Of a DNA stretch of 64,000 nucleotides, positions 28,890 to 37,075 are shown in pieces; within the stretch, counting starts at the first letter, position 1, and every line of letters starts with the position of its first letter. The stretch is from positions 372,001-436,000 of the forward strand of contig NZ_JANLCN010000002.1 in NCBI RefSeq assembly GCF_024979255.1, given 5' to 3'. A model generated the notes under the pieces. That model saw nothing but the letters and a program-made list of their open reading frames with translations, searched no databases and was not told where the DNA came from. Both the position numbers and the translations under genes were made by a program. The stretch comes from Herbiconiux moechotypicola (GTDB lineage Bacteria > Actinomycetota > Actinomycetes > Actinomycetales > Microbacteriaceae).

Positions 28890-29483
28890 TTACGCGTCGG
28901 CGAGGAGGAGGTCGGCGAGGGGGAGGCGGGTGCGGGGGGCGGACTCGCGGGCGATGAGGGTCTCGTTGGCGAGGGCTTCGGCGGGCGCGAGGGTGCCGAC
29001 GGCGGCGACCGTGAGGGGCACGTAGCGCTCCGAGAGGCCGAAGGCCGTGCGCACGGCGTCGGCGTCGAAGCCGCCCATCTGGTGCACGTGCAGGCCGTCG
29101 TGGTGGGCCTGGAAGGTGAAGCTCGCCATGGCCTGGCCGAGGTCGTACTCGGCCCAGCGGCGAGGCTGCCCCTCGTCGTCGGTCACCTCGGCCACGGCCA
29201 CGAGCAGCACCGAGGCGGAGCCGGCCCAGACCGAGTTGAAGCCCATGAGCGAGTCGGCGATCTTCGAGAAGGCCTCCGATCCGCGGCGCGCCACGATGAA
29301 GCGGGCGGGCTGGGTGTTCGCAGCCGAGGGCGCCCAGCGGGCGGCTTCGAGCGCGGCCGCTAGTGCCACCTCGTCGATCGGGGTGGTCGCCTCGAACGAG
29401 CGCGGGCTCCAGCGCGAGGCGAGGGTGGGGTGGATGGGCGTCGCGGTGTCTGCGGCACGGGCGGCGGTGTCGGTGATGGTCAT
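28890..29483 (-). CDS. Nitroreductase-family FMN oxidoreductase
   Basis: A 197-aa flavin enzyme of the NfsB/nitroreductase fold. FMN-contacting patterns are visible: TLASRWSPRSFE at the N-terminus, AARWAPSAANTQPARFIVAR and, near the C-terminus, a G-x-L-region VGTLAPAEALANETL. Such proteins reduce nitroaromatics or quinones with NAD(P)H; the physiological substrate is unknown. It is monocistronic and convergent with the preceding CWB2 gene. Confidence 0.85.
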   Translation of the reverse strand: MTITDTAARAADTATPIHPTLASRWSPRSFEATTPIDEVALAAALEAARWAPSAANTQPARFIVARRGSEAFSKIADSLMGFNSVWAGSASVLLVAVAEVTDDEGQPRRWAEYDLGQAMASFTFQAHHDGLHVHQMGGFDADAVRTAFGLSERYVPLTVAAVGTLAPAEALANETLIARESAPRTRLPLADLLLADA

Positions 29484-29594
29484 GATGATCGGCTCTCCAG
29501 ATCGTTCGGCGGAGGCTGCACACCGTTGGACAGTCGAATCAGGCGAAGTGGACTCCGGTCCGCTTCGTGTCGATCAACCCGGGAGGGGCGGCGT

Positions 29595-30389
29595 CTATTC
29601 CGCCGCGGTGCCCCGCTGCGACTCGTCGGTCTGACCGGCGCGGTGCTTGCGCACCCGGGCCACGACGAACCAGAGCACCGCCAGCACCACGGCGCCGATC
29701 ACCACGTACTGCAGCACATCCGTGTACTGCTCCACCACGTGCCACTGCTCGCCCAGCCAGAACCCGGCGAGGATGAACACGGTGTTCCAGATGAGCGACC
29801 CCGCCGCCGTGAGCAGTAGGAACTTCCACAGCGTCATGCGCTCGATGCCCGCCGGAATCGAGATGAAGCTGCGGAACAGCGGCAGCATGCGGCCGAAGAA
29901 CACGGCCTTCGTGCCGTGCCGGGCGAACCACGCCTCGGTGCGGTCGACGTCGTGCACGTCGACCAGCGGCAGCCGGCGTGCGATGGCGCGCATCCGCTCG
30001 CGCCCGAGCCAGGCGCCCAGCCCGTAGAGCGCGAGGGCTCCGAGCACCGAGCCGAGCGTGCAGAACACGATCGCCGCCACCAGGTCGAGCTCGCCCCGGC
30101 TGGCCGCGAACCCGGCCAACGGCAGGATGACCTCGCTCGGGATGGGCGGGAACAGGTTCTCGGCGAAGACCGCGAGCCCCGCGCCGGGGGCGCCGAGCAC
30201 CTCCATGAGCCCGACCGCCGTGTCGCCGATCACGCCGAGGCTCTCGTCGGAGTCGGCCGGCGCATCCGGTTCGACCGTCGCGGGTGCGGCGACGGATGCG
30301 GGCGCGACGGCAGCTGCGGGCTCGACGGCACTCACGGATGCGGGGGTGGAGATGAGGAAGGGATTCGGGTCGGCGAAGGCCAGGCTCAT
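29595..30389 (-). CDS. DedA-family membrane protein
   Basis: A 264-aa integral membrane protein of the DedA/SNARE-associated (VTT) family, implicated in lipid carrier recycling and membrane homeostasis. An Ala/Val/Pro-rich cytoplasmic N-terminus of about 55 residues precedes the conserved core: FAENLFPPIPSEVILPLAGF, FFGRMLPLFRSFISIPAGIE and GSLIWNTVFILAGFWLGEQW. The family G-x-x-x-R-x-x-P motif is seen as GRMLPLFRSFISIPAG. It is transcribed alone; the 111-base gap to the nitroreductase gene shows nothing notable. Confidence 0.88.
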   Translation of the reverse strand: MSLAFADPNPFLISTPASVSAVEPAAAVAPASVAAPATVEPDAPADSDESLGVIGDTAVGLMEVLGAPGAGLAVFAENLFPPIPSEVILPLAGFAASRGELDLVAAIVFCTLGSVLGALALYGLGAWLGRERMRAIARRLPLVDVHDVDRTEAWFARHGTKAVFFGRMLPLFRSFISIPAGIERMTLWKFLLLTAAGSLIWNTVFILAGFWLGEQWHVVEQYTDVLQYVVIGAVVLAVLWFVVARVRKHRAGQTDESQRGTAAE

Positions 30390-30436
30390 GCGCTCAGGTT
30401 AGGGGGCCCGCCTGGCAGAGCTCTGAGGGATGCGCT

Positions 30437-30736
30437 CTACGACTTCACGAGGCGGGCGATCGCGGCGGAGGCCTCTTTGAGCTTCTCCTCGGCGACCGGG
30501 CCGCCCTCGGCCACGGCCTCGACCACGCAGTGGTTGAGGTGCTCGTCGAGGAGGCCGAGCGCCACCGACTCGAGGGCGCTGGTGACCGCCGAGATCTGCG
30601 TGAGGATGTCGATGCAGTACTTCTCGTCGGCCACCATGTTCTGCAGACCGCGGGTCTGCCCCTCGATGCGCTTGAGGCGCTTGAGGTAGGCGTCCTTGTT
30701 CGAGATGTAGCCGTGGTGGGCGTGCGCGTCGCTCAT
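30437..30736 (-). CDS. csoR: Copper-sensing repressor CsoR
   Basis: A 99-aa all-helical metal-responsive repressor. The Cu(I) ligand set C-H-C is visible as Cys41, His66 and Cys70, with the exact 25- and 4-residue spacings of CsoR (KYCIDILTQISA; LDEHLNHC). The N-terminus has extra histidines (DAHAHHGY). It derepresses on binding Cu(I). Its ATG overlaps the stop of the copper ATPase gene (ATGA), giving a self-regulated operon, and a TACCCC/GGGGTA operator lies before the ATPase. Confidence 0.92.
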   Translation of the reverse strand: MSDAHAHHGYISNKDAYLKRLKRIEGQTRGLQNMVADEKYCIDILTQISAVTSALESVALGLLDEHLNHCVVEAVAEGGPVAEEKLKEASAAIARLVKS

Positions 30737-32976
30737 GCACCGATCCTCTCAGGGACGATCGTCTCCGGGCTGAGGTCGAGGCGCCGGAGCAGCTGGGCGT
30801 TGAGCGCCACGATGATGGTCGACAGCGACATGAGGATCGCCCCGACCGCCATCGGCAGCACGAACCCGATCGGCGCGAGCACGCCGGCCGCGAGCGGCAC
30901 CGACAGCAGGTTGTAGCCGGCGGCCCACCAGAGGTTCTGCGTCATCTTGCGGTAGCTCGCCTTCGACAGCGCGATGATCGACAGCACCGATCGCGGGTCG
31001 TCGCTGGCCAGGATGACACCGGCCGAGGCGATGGCCACGTCGGTGCCCGCTCCGATCGCGATGCCCACGTCTGCCCGGGCGAGAGCGGGCGCGTCGTTGA
31101 CGCCGTCGCCGACCATCGCGACCGTGCGACCCTCGGCCTGCAGCTCGGCGACCTTGTCGGACTTGTCCTCGGGCCTCACCCCGGCGAACACCCGCTCGAT
31201 GCCGAGCGAGGCCGCCACGGCGCGCGCCACAGGCTCGGCGTCGCCCGTGATCATCACGACCTCGACACCGCGCTGCCGCAGCGCGTCGACCGCGGCGCGC
31301 GACTCGGGCCGCACCTCGTCGGCCAGGGCGAGCCTGCCGATCACGGCGCCGTCGCGCAGCACGTGCAGCACCGTCTGCCCGTCGAGCGCGGGCTCGGGCG
31401 CGGGCTCGACGGTCTCCGTCGCCGGTCGCCCTGCCGCCGCGCTCTGCTCGAGCAGCCGCGGCCCGCCCACCTCGATCGTCGCCCCGTCGACCACGGCCGA
31501 CACGCCGACCGCCGCCGAAGCGCGGAAGCCGGTGGCATCCGGGATCGCGACCCCGCGCATCCGGGCGGCCTCGACGATCGCCTTGGCCAGCGGATGCTCG
31601 CTGTCGGCCTCGGCCGCCGCGGCCAGCGCCAGCAGCTCGGCCTCGCTCGTGCCCTCGGCGGGCAGCACCGCGGTGACGGCGGGGCGGCCGAGGGTGAGGG
31701 TGCCGGTCTTGTCGAACAGGACGGTGTCGACGGTGCGCATGGTCTCCAGCGCGAGGCGGTCTTTCACGAGGATGCCCGCCTTGGCGGCGCGCTCGGTGGA
31801 GATCGAGACCACGAGCGGGATGGCGAGCCCGAGCGCGTGCGGGCAGGCGATGACGAGCACGGTGATCGTGCGGATGACCGCGTCGTCGGGGCTGCCGACG
31901 AGCGTCCACACGACGGCGGTGATGACCGCGGCACCGAGCGCGAACCAGAAGAGCCACGCCGCGGCGCGGTCGGCGATGCGCTGCGCCCGCGAGCTGGAGT
32001 TCTGCGCCTCGGTGACCAGGCGCTGGATGCCGGCGAGCGCGGTGTCGTCGCCGACGGCGGTGATGCGGATGCGCAGGGCGGTGTCGGTGGCGACGGTGCC
32101 GGCCACGACGTGGTCGCCTGGGGCGCGCGTGACCGGGCGGGACTCGCCGGTGATCATGGACTCGTCGACCGCGGCTGTGCCGTCGACGACCTCGCCGTCG
32201 GCCGGAACCCGGCCCCCGGGGCGAACGATGACGAGGTCGCCCACCCGGAGCTCGGAGGGCGCGACGGTGGAGGTGGTGCCGTCGGCGTCGAGGCGCTCGG
32301 CCTGGTCGGGCAGGAGTGCGGCGAGGGAGTCGAGGGCCGAGGTGGTCTGCGCGAGGGAGCGCATCTCGATCCAGTGGCCGAGCAGCATGATGACGATGAG
32401 GAGGGCGAGCTCCCACCAGAAGTCGAGCTCGTGGTCGAGGAGGCCGAGGGTGGCGCCCCAGCTGGCGACGAAGGCGACCGTGATGGCCAGCGCGATGAGC
32501 AGCATCATGCCGGGCTGCTTGGCGCGGAGCTCGTCGACGCCGCCGGTGAGGAACGGGCGGCCGCCGAACACGAACATGACGGTGCCGAGCACGGGGGAGA
32601 TCCAGGTGGTGAAGCCCTCGCTCGGGAGGGGGTAACCGAGGATCATGGCGAACATGCCGCTGAAGCCCACGACGGGCAGTGCGATGATGAGCATCACCCA
32701 GAAGAGGCGGCGGAAGACGGCGACGTGCCCGGAGTGGTCGTGGCCGCCGTGGCCCCCGTGGTGGCCGGAGTGGTCGTGGTGGGCCGAGTGGTCGTGGTGG
32801 CCGGTGTGACCCTGGTGACCGGAGGCGGGGTTCGCCTGCGAGTGGTCGTGACCCGTGTGTGCCGAGGAGTGGTCGTGATGCGCCGAGTGGTCATGGCCGG
32901 CGTGCGTGGTGGAGTGGTCGTGCACGTCGCTGTGGTCATGGCCGTGGTGCGTGGTGTGGTCGTGCTCGGTGCTCAT
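30733..32976 (-). CDS. copB: Copper-exporting P1B-type ATPase with His-rich N-terminus (CopB-like)
   Basis: Heavy-metal P-type ATPase, 747 aa, in the plasma membrane. The membrane metal motif is CPH (IACPHALGLAIPLV), which marks the P1B-3 (CopB) group, whereas CopA has CPC. The phosphorylation motif DKTGTLTLG, actuator TGES (SMITGESRPV) and hinge GDGVNDAPALARADVG are intact. Residues 1-83 contain 31 His in HDHS-type repeats and replace the usual CxxC domains. Export of Cu(I)/Cu(II) fits the coupled CsoR gene; Ag or other ions are possible. Confidence 0.92.
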   Translation of the reverse strand: MSTEHDHTTHHGHDHSDVHDHSTTHAGHDHSAHHDHSSAHTGHDHSQANPASGHQGHTGHHDHSAHHDHSGHHGGHGGHDHSGHVAVFRRLFWVMLIIALPVVGFSGMFAMILGYPLPSEGFTTWISPVLGTVMFVFGGRPFLTGGVDELRAKQPGMMLLIALAITVAFVASWGATLGLLDHELDFWWELALLIVIMLLGHWIEMRSLAQTTSALDSLAALLPDQAERLDADGTTSTVAPSELRVGDLVIVRPGGRVPADGEVVDGTAAVDESMITGESRPVTRAPGDHVVAGTVATDTALRIRITAVGDDTALAGIQRLVTEAQNSSSRAQRIADRAAAWLFWFALGAAVITAVVWTLVGSPDDAVIRTITVLVIACPHALGLAIPLVVSISTERAAKAGILVKDRLALETMRTVDTVLFDKTGTLTLGRPAVTAVLPAEGTSEAELLALAAAAEADSEHPLAKAIVEAARMRGVAIPDATGFRASAAVGVSAVVDGATIEVGGPRLLEQSAAAGRPATETVEPAPEPALDGQTVLHVLRDGAVIGRLALADEVRPESRAAVDALRQRGVEVVMITGDAEPVARAVAASLGIERVFAGVRPEDKSDKVAELQAEGRTVAMVGDGVNDAPALARADVGIAIGAGTDVAIASAGVILASDDPRSVLSIIALSKASYRKMTQNLWWAAGYNLLSVPLAAGVLAPIGFVLPMAVGAILMSLSTIIVALNAQLLRRLDLSPETIVPERIGA
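32740..32976 (-). repeat. Degenerate repeats encoding the His/Asp/Ser-rich ATPase N-terminus
   Basis: Short imperfect tandem units around GTGGTCGTG on the plus strand encode HDHS/HHDHS blocks. The variation is that of an expanding low-complexity coding tract. Confidence 0.6.
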
Positions 32977-32989
32977 GGCCTCGACGGTA

Positions 32990-33004
32990 TACCCCCTAGG
33001 GGTA
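32990..33004. promoter_or_regulatory. CsoR operator
   Basis: TACCCCCTAGGGGTA has half-sites TACCCC and GGGGTA around a 3-base centre, the typical G/C-tract pseudo-palindrome of CsoR sites, and lies 14 bases upstream of the copper ATPase start. Confidence 0.82.
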
Positions 33005-33072
33005 CTGGTGCAACCGGATGCGGGAGTTCCGCTGTCTGCGAACGTCGCGCATACGGGTGTCTACGATGGAGC

Positions 33073-33399
33073 ATGAGCGAGCCCACCGCACCCTCTCCGG
33101 CCCCCGAACCCGAGCCCCTGTGGCGCCATCTCGTGGGGGAGAGTCTGCGGGAGCGCCGGCACGATCTCGGCGAGAAGCTCACCGAGACGGCGGGGCGGGC
33201 CGGGGTCTCGCCGCAGTACCTGTCCGAGATCGAGCGCGGCGTGAAGGAGCCCTCGAGCGAGATGATCGCGGCGGTCGCGGGCGCGCTCGGTCTCACCCTG
33301 GTCGACCTCACACTCGACGTCGCCGAGCGGCTCCGCCCGCCCGCGAGCGCGGGTGCCCAGCCGGCGGCACACCGGAGCGCCTTCGCCCTCGCGGCCTGA
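33073..33399 (+). CDS. XRE-type regulator, ClgR/PopR-like
   Basis: A 108-aa regulator with one Cro/CI helix-turn-helix (TETAGRAGVSPQYLSEIERG, VKEPSSEMIAAVAGALGL). This pattern, including YLSEIERGxKEPSSE, is that of ClgR and PopR, actinobacterial activators of clp protease genes. The C-terminus is SAFALAA, resembling the ssrA degradation tag; in ClgR/PopR terminal alanines make the activator a Clp substrate, giving feedback (known for the family). It faces the two clpP-like genes, 37 bases stop to stop. The ATG has GGAG only one base upstream, so a leaderless start after TACGAT is possible. Confidence 0.8.
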   Translation: MSEPTAPSPAPEPEPLWRHLVGESLRERRHDLGEKLTETAGRAGVSPQYLSEIERGVKEPSSEMIAAVAGALGLTLVDLTLDVAERLRPPASAGAQPAAHRSAFALAA

Positions 33400-33436
33400 C
33401 TGGCCCGCGCATCCCGCCCCGCCCACCGCGCGTCCC

Positions 33437-34051
33437 TCAGACGTCGGCGCCTCGCTCCTCGACCTCGCGCTGCTCGATGATGGCGTCGATGAGTCCGTAC
33501 TCCTTCGCGGCGGTGGCCGTGAACACCCGGTCGTGATCGGTGTCGGCGCGCAGTTCGGCGGTGCTGCGCCCGGTATGCCTGGCGAGGATGTGCTCGATGT
33601 CGGCGCGCACCCGCACCACCTCGTCGGCCTGGAGGATGAGGTCGGGGATGGTGCCCCGCCCCTGCGCCGCCGGCTGGTGCAGCACCACCCGCGCGTGCGG
33701 CAGTGCCGATCGGCGCCCCTCCGCTCCCGCGGCGAGCAGTACCGCCCCGACCGCGATCGCCTGCCCCACGCCGATGGTGGCCACGGGCGGTCGGATGTAG
33801 CGCATCGTGTCGTAGACGGCCAGCATCGCGCTCGGGTCGCCGCCCTCGCAGTTGATGTAGAACTGGATCTCACGGTCGGGGTTCTCCGACTCCAGGTGCA
33901 GCAGCTGCGCCACGAGGGCGTTGGCGACGCCCGCGTCGATCGCGGTGCCGAGGTAGACCACGCGCTCGGAGAGCAGGTGTGAGTACACGTCCATCGCACG
34001 GTCGCCGTTCGGGTGCCGGGCGATGACGGTGGGGATGGTGTAGCTGCTCAT
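33437..34051 (-). CDS. ClpP paralog without catalytic serine (ClpR-like)
   Basis: A 204-aa member of the ClpP fold. The fold is well kept (DVYSHLLSERVVYLG, FYINCEGGDPSAMLAVYDTM, ARVVLHQPAAQ), and His125 and Asp174 of the triad are present. The nucleophile position, however, is alanine: GVGQAIAVGAVLL where active ClpP has GQAASMGAFLL (Ala100, codon at 33752-33754). It would be proteolytically dead on its own and probably assembles with the partner encoded directly upstream, whose stop overlaps this ATG (ATGA). A structural or regulatory ring, as for cyanobacterial ClpR, is the likely role. Confidence 0.88.
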   Translation of the reverse strand: MSSYTIPTVIARHPNGDRAMDVYSHLLSERVVYLGTAIDAGVANALVAQLLHLESENPDREIQFYINCEGGDPSAMLAVYDTMRYIRPPVATIGVGQAIAVGAVLLAAGAEGRRSALPHARVVLHQPAAQGRGTIPDLILQADEVVRVRADIEHILARHTGRSTAELRADTDHDRVFTATAAKEYGLIDAIIEQREVEERGADV

Positions 34052-34716
34052 CGCGACGCCTCCGCTCCGAAGCCGGTGCCGGTGAGGGCGCCGAAGCCTG
34101 ACGGCGTGCCGAAACCCGCCTGCGACCGCGGTCGCGGCGCGATGGTGGCGAAGTCGCCGACGATCTCGTCGATGAAGCCGTAGTCGAGCGCCTCGGCCGC
34201 CGTGTACCAGCGGTCGTGCAGCGAGTCCTCGAACACGCGCTCGATCGGCTGTCCCGTGTCGGCGGCGATGAGTCCGAGCACGGTGTCTCGGGTGTGGCGC
34301 AGGTCGCCCGCCTGCAGCTCGATGTCGACCGCGGTGCCGCCGATTCCGGCCGACCCCTGGTGCATGAGCACGCGCGAGTGCGGCAGGGCGCGCCGCTTGC
34401 CCGGGGTGCCCGACGACAGCAAGAACTGGCCCGCGCTGTAGGCGATTCCGAGCACCAGCGTCGACACGTCGCACGGGATGAGGTGCATGACGTCGCGGAT
34501 GGCGAGCATGGCGGGAACGGAGCCGCCGGGGGACTGGATCCAGAGTGCGATCTCGGCGTGCGGGTCGTCGACCGCGAGCGCCAGCAGTTGCGTGGTGAGG
34601 AGGGTGCCGTTGTCGTCGTCGAGCGGTCCGTCGAGCACGAGGACGCGCTGCTGACGGAGGGCGTGCCTGGTGCGTTCGTCGAAGCGGGGCGGGGGTGGGG
34701 GTGCGGTGTCGGTCAT
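34048..34716 (-). CDS. clpP: ATP-dependent Clp protease proteolytic subunit, ClpP-like
   Basis: A 222-aa ClpP-like serine protease. The triad is intact: Ser94 (LGIAYSAGQFLL), His119 (LMHQG) and Asp168 (SLHDRW). The oxyanion strand reads IQSPGGSVPAML. Divergence from housekeeping ClpP is marked, with a Pro-rich N-terminus and a Gly/Phe/Ala-rich C-terminal extension of about 30 residues. The ATG at 34716 is preferred because upstream frame residues are Arg-rich noise. It is the upstream gene of a two-gene unit with the Ser-less paralog. A third, housekeeping ClpP pair is expected elsewhere in the genome. Confidence 0.88.
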   Translation of the reverse strand: MTDTAPPPPPRFDERTRHALRQQRVLVLDGPLDDDNGTLLTTQLLALAVDDPHAEIALWIQSPGGSVPAMLAIRDVMHLIPCDVSTLVLGIAYSAGQFLLSSGTPGKRRALPHSRVLMHQGSAGIGGTAVDIELQAGDLRHTRDTVLGLIAADTGQPIERVFEDSLHDRWYTAAEALDYGFIDEIVGDFATIAPRPRSQAGFGTPSGFGALTGTGFGAEASR

Positions 34717-34745
34717 GCCGCCAGTCTGCGACCGGAGGCGCGGGG

Positions 34746-34778
34746 CGTGGCCACGATGCTGCTCACGGCGGATCCGCC
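34746..34778. promoter_or_regulatory. Two perfect palindromes upstream of the clpP-like pair
   Basis: CGTGGCCACG (34746-34755) and GGCGGATCCGCC (34767-34778) lie 30 and 51 bases upstream of the clpP-like start, in the only gap before that operon. They may be regulator sites; chance palindromes are common at this GC content. Confidence 0.3.
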
Positions 34779-34807
34779 GAGAGCAGCGCACCGCGACCGG
34801 TTACACG

Positions 34808-35884
34808 TCACACGCGCCCGAGCTCGCGCTCGAGTGCGGCGGCGAACGCGTCGACGTCGGCCTCGGTGGTGTCGAACGCGCACATCCACCGCACCTCGCC
34901 GGTGGCGGGGTTCCAGTCGTAGAAGCGGAACGACTCCCGCAACCGGTCGGCCACCCCGGGCGGCACGATCGCGAACACCGCGTTCGACTGCGTCTCCTGC
35001 GTGAGCGTCACCCCGTCGAGCCCCGCCACCGCCGCCCGGAGCCGCGCCGCCATCGCATTGGCGTGCGAAGCCGACTCGAGCCACAGCGAACCCTCGTAGA
35101 GCGCGATGAGCTGTGCCGACACGAACCGCATCTTCGAGGCCAGCTGCATGTCGAGCTTGCGCAGGAACGGGATGCCCTCCGCCGCCGACGGGTTCAGCAC
35201 CACGACGGCCTCGCCGTAGAGCAGCCCGTTCTTCGTGCCCCCGAGCGACACCACGTCGACTCCGGCGTCGGTGGTGAACGCCCGGAGCGGCACCCCGAGC
35301 GAGGCCGCGGCGTTGGAGATGCGCGATCCGTCGAGGTGCACCGTCATACCCAGCGAGTGCGCATGAGCGGTGATGGCCGTGATCTCCTCGACCGTGTAGG
35401 CGGTGCCGAGCTCGGTGGTCTGCGTGATCGACACGGCGAGCGGCTGCGCACGGTGCTCGTCGCCCCAGCCCCACGCCTCCATGTCGATGAGCTCGGGCGT
35501 GAGCTTGCCGTCGGGCGTCGGCACGGTGAGCAGCTTCAGCCCCGCCACCCGCTCGGGCGCCGCGTTCTCGTCGGTGTGGATGTGCGCCGTGGTCGAGCAC
35601 ACCACCGCACCCCACCGCGGCAGCATCGACTGCAGCGACACCACGTTGGCGCCCGTGCCGTTGAACACGGGAAAGGCCTCCGCCTGCTCACCGAAGTGCC
35701 CGCGCAGCACGCGCTGCAGCTCGGCGGTGTAGACGTCTTCTCCGTAGGCGATCTGGTGCCCACCGTTCGCCCGGGCGATCGCCTCGAGAACCTCGGGATG
35801 CGCGCCCGCGTAGTTGTCGGAGGCGAAGCCCCGGTACGCGGTGTCGTGCAGCGGATGCGCGGGGGCGTTGATCGGTTCGGTCAC
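34808..35884 (-). CDS. ltaE: Low-specificity L-threonine aldolase
   Basis: PLP-dependent enzyme that cleaves L-threonine or L-allo-threonine to glycine and acetaldehyde. The 358-aa chain shows SDNYAGAHPEVLEAI, the cofactor aspartate in VHLDGSRISNAA and the Schiff-base lysine in SLGGTKNGLLYG, the aldolase signature. Length is normal. It is transcribed alone toward the left. Confidence 0.9.
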   Translation of the reverse strand: MTEPINAPAHPLHDTAYRGFASDNYAGAHPEVLEAIARANGGHQIAYGEDVYTAELQRVLRGHFGEQAEAFPVFNGTGANVVSLQSMLPRWGAVVCSTTAHIHTDENAAPERVAGLKLLTVPTPDGKLTPELIDMEAWGWGDEHRAQPLAVSITQTTELGTAYTVEEITAITAHAHSLGMTVHLDGSRISNAAASLGVPLRAFTTDAGVDVVSLGGTKNGLLYGEAVVVLNPSAAEGIPFLRKLDMQLASKMRFVSAQLIALYEGSLWLESASHANAMAARLRAAVAGLDGVTLTQETQSNAVFAIVPPGVADRLRESFRFYDWNPATGEVRWMCAFDTTEADVDAFAAALERELGRV

Positions 35885-35929
35885 CGGTCCAGTCTCTCAA
35901 ACCGGCCCCGCGCATCCGTTGCGCCGCGA

Positions 35930-37075
35930 TCAGCCTTTGAGCGCATCCAGCAGCTTCACCCTCGAACCCGTGCGCAGGAGCGAGTTGGAGTAGATGCGCG
36001 AGCCGATGAGCACGACCACGACGGTGGTGGCGAGCAGGATGACGAGGGAGAGCAGGGGCTCCCACCACGAGGCGTCGCCGAGGAACAGTCGCAGCGGCAT
36101 GCCGATCGGCGCCGAGAAGGGCACGTACGACATCACGCCCATCACCGCCTCGTTGGAGTTGAAGAAGATGACGAGGAAGTACGGGATCATGACGAGCATC
36201 ATCACGGGGGAGGTGACCGAGCCCACGTCCTCCTGGCGGGAGACCAGGGCCGCCGTGGCGGCGAAGAGTGCGGCGATGAGCACGAAGCCGAACACGAAGA
36301 ACACCACGAACCACAGGATGGCCGGGCCGAGCATGCCGAGCAGGGCCGACTGCCCGGTGATGGTGAGGCCGAGGGCCGAGATGAGGGCGATGAGGGCGAT
36401 CTGACCGAAGGCGAGGATGCTGTTGCCCACGACCTTGCCGGCCATCAGCTCGCGCGCGCTGATGGTGCTGAGCAGGATCTCCACGACGCGCGTCTGCTTC
36501 TCTTCGACCACGCTCTGTGCGATGGTGGCGCCGAAGGTGACGGCCGACATGAAGAACACCACGCCGAAGGCGATTCCGATGATGTAGGAGAGGAAGCCGT
36601 CGCCGTCGTCGGTGGGTTCGAGCAGCACGACCTCGGGGGAGGTGCTGAGCAGCTGCACGAGGGTGGTCGGCGTGGAGTCGAGGGCGACGATCTCGTAGGG
36701 GAGGGCGCCGGTCGTGCTGGTGCTCGAGGTTCCGGCGGGCAGTATGGCGGCGTCGACTTCGCCGCTGCGCACGAGCTCTTCGGCGGCGTCGGCGCTCGCC
36801 GCCTCGGTGACCTCGAGGCCCGGCACCTCGGCGGTGACGGAGGCGGTGCCCGCGACGGTCGCGACCTTCGTGGTGGAGGCCGTGGCTCCGAGGATGCCGC
36901 CCACGATGATGGAGGCGAGGATGGCGAGCATCAGGATGCCGGTGGAGATGAGGAAGGCCTTGCTGCGCAGGCGCATCGACATCTCGCGGCGGGCGACCAG
37001 CCAGGTCGCCTGGGCGGGGCCGAGGGGACGCGGGCGAGGGGTGCGGGGTGCCGTGGTGTGGGGTGCCGTGGTCAC
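35930..37075 (-). CDS. ABC-2 type exporter permease (NatB-like)
   Basis: A 381-aa permease of the ABC-2/NatB group: an N-terminal transmembrane helix after LVARREMSMRLRSKAFLIST, a large extracytoplasmic domain (residues about 55-170) and five to six C-terminal helices including VVEEKQTRVVEILLSTISAR, the family hallmark. It pairs with the ATPase gene (ATGA overlap). Related systems export sodium or amphipathic compounds; the substrate here is open. Confidence 0.88.
   Translation of the reverse strand: MTTAPHTTAPRTPRPRPLGPAQATWLVARREMSMRLRSKAFLISTGILMLAILASIIVGGILGATASTTKVATVAGTASVTAEVPGLEVTEAASADAAEELVRSGEVDAAILPAGTSSTSTTGALPYEIVALDSTPTTLVQLLSTSPEVVLLEPTDDGDGFLSYIIGIAFGVVFFMSAVTFGATIAQSVVEEKQTRVVEILLSTISARELMAGKVVGNSILAFGQIALIALISALGLTITGQSALLGMLGPAILWFVVFFVFGFVLIAALFAATAALVSRQEDVGSVTSPVMMLVMIPYFLVIFFNSNEAVMGVMSYVPFSAPIGMPLRLFLGDASWWEPLLSLVILLATTVVVVLIGSRIYSNSLLRTGSRVKLLDALKG

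Noticed and set aside
32740-32976. Direct repeats that could suggest a CRISPR-like or satellite array.
   Set aside because: Units are short, without spacers, and encode the His-rich N-terminus of the copper ATPase.
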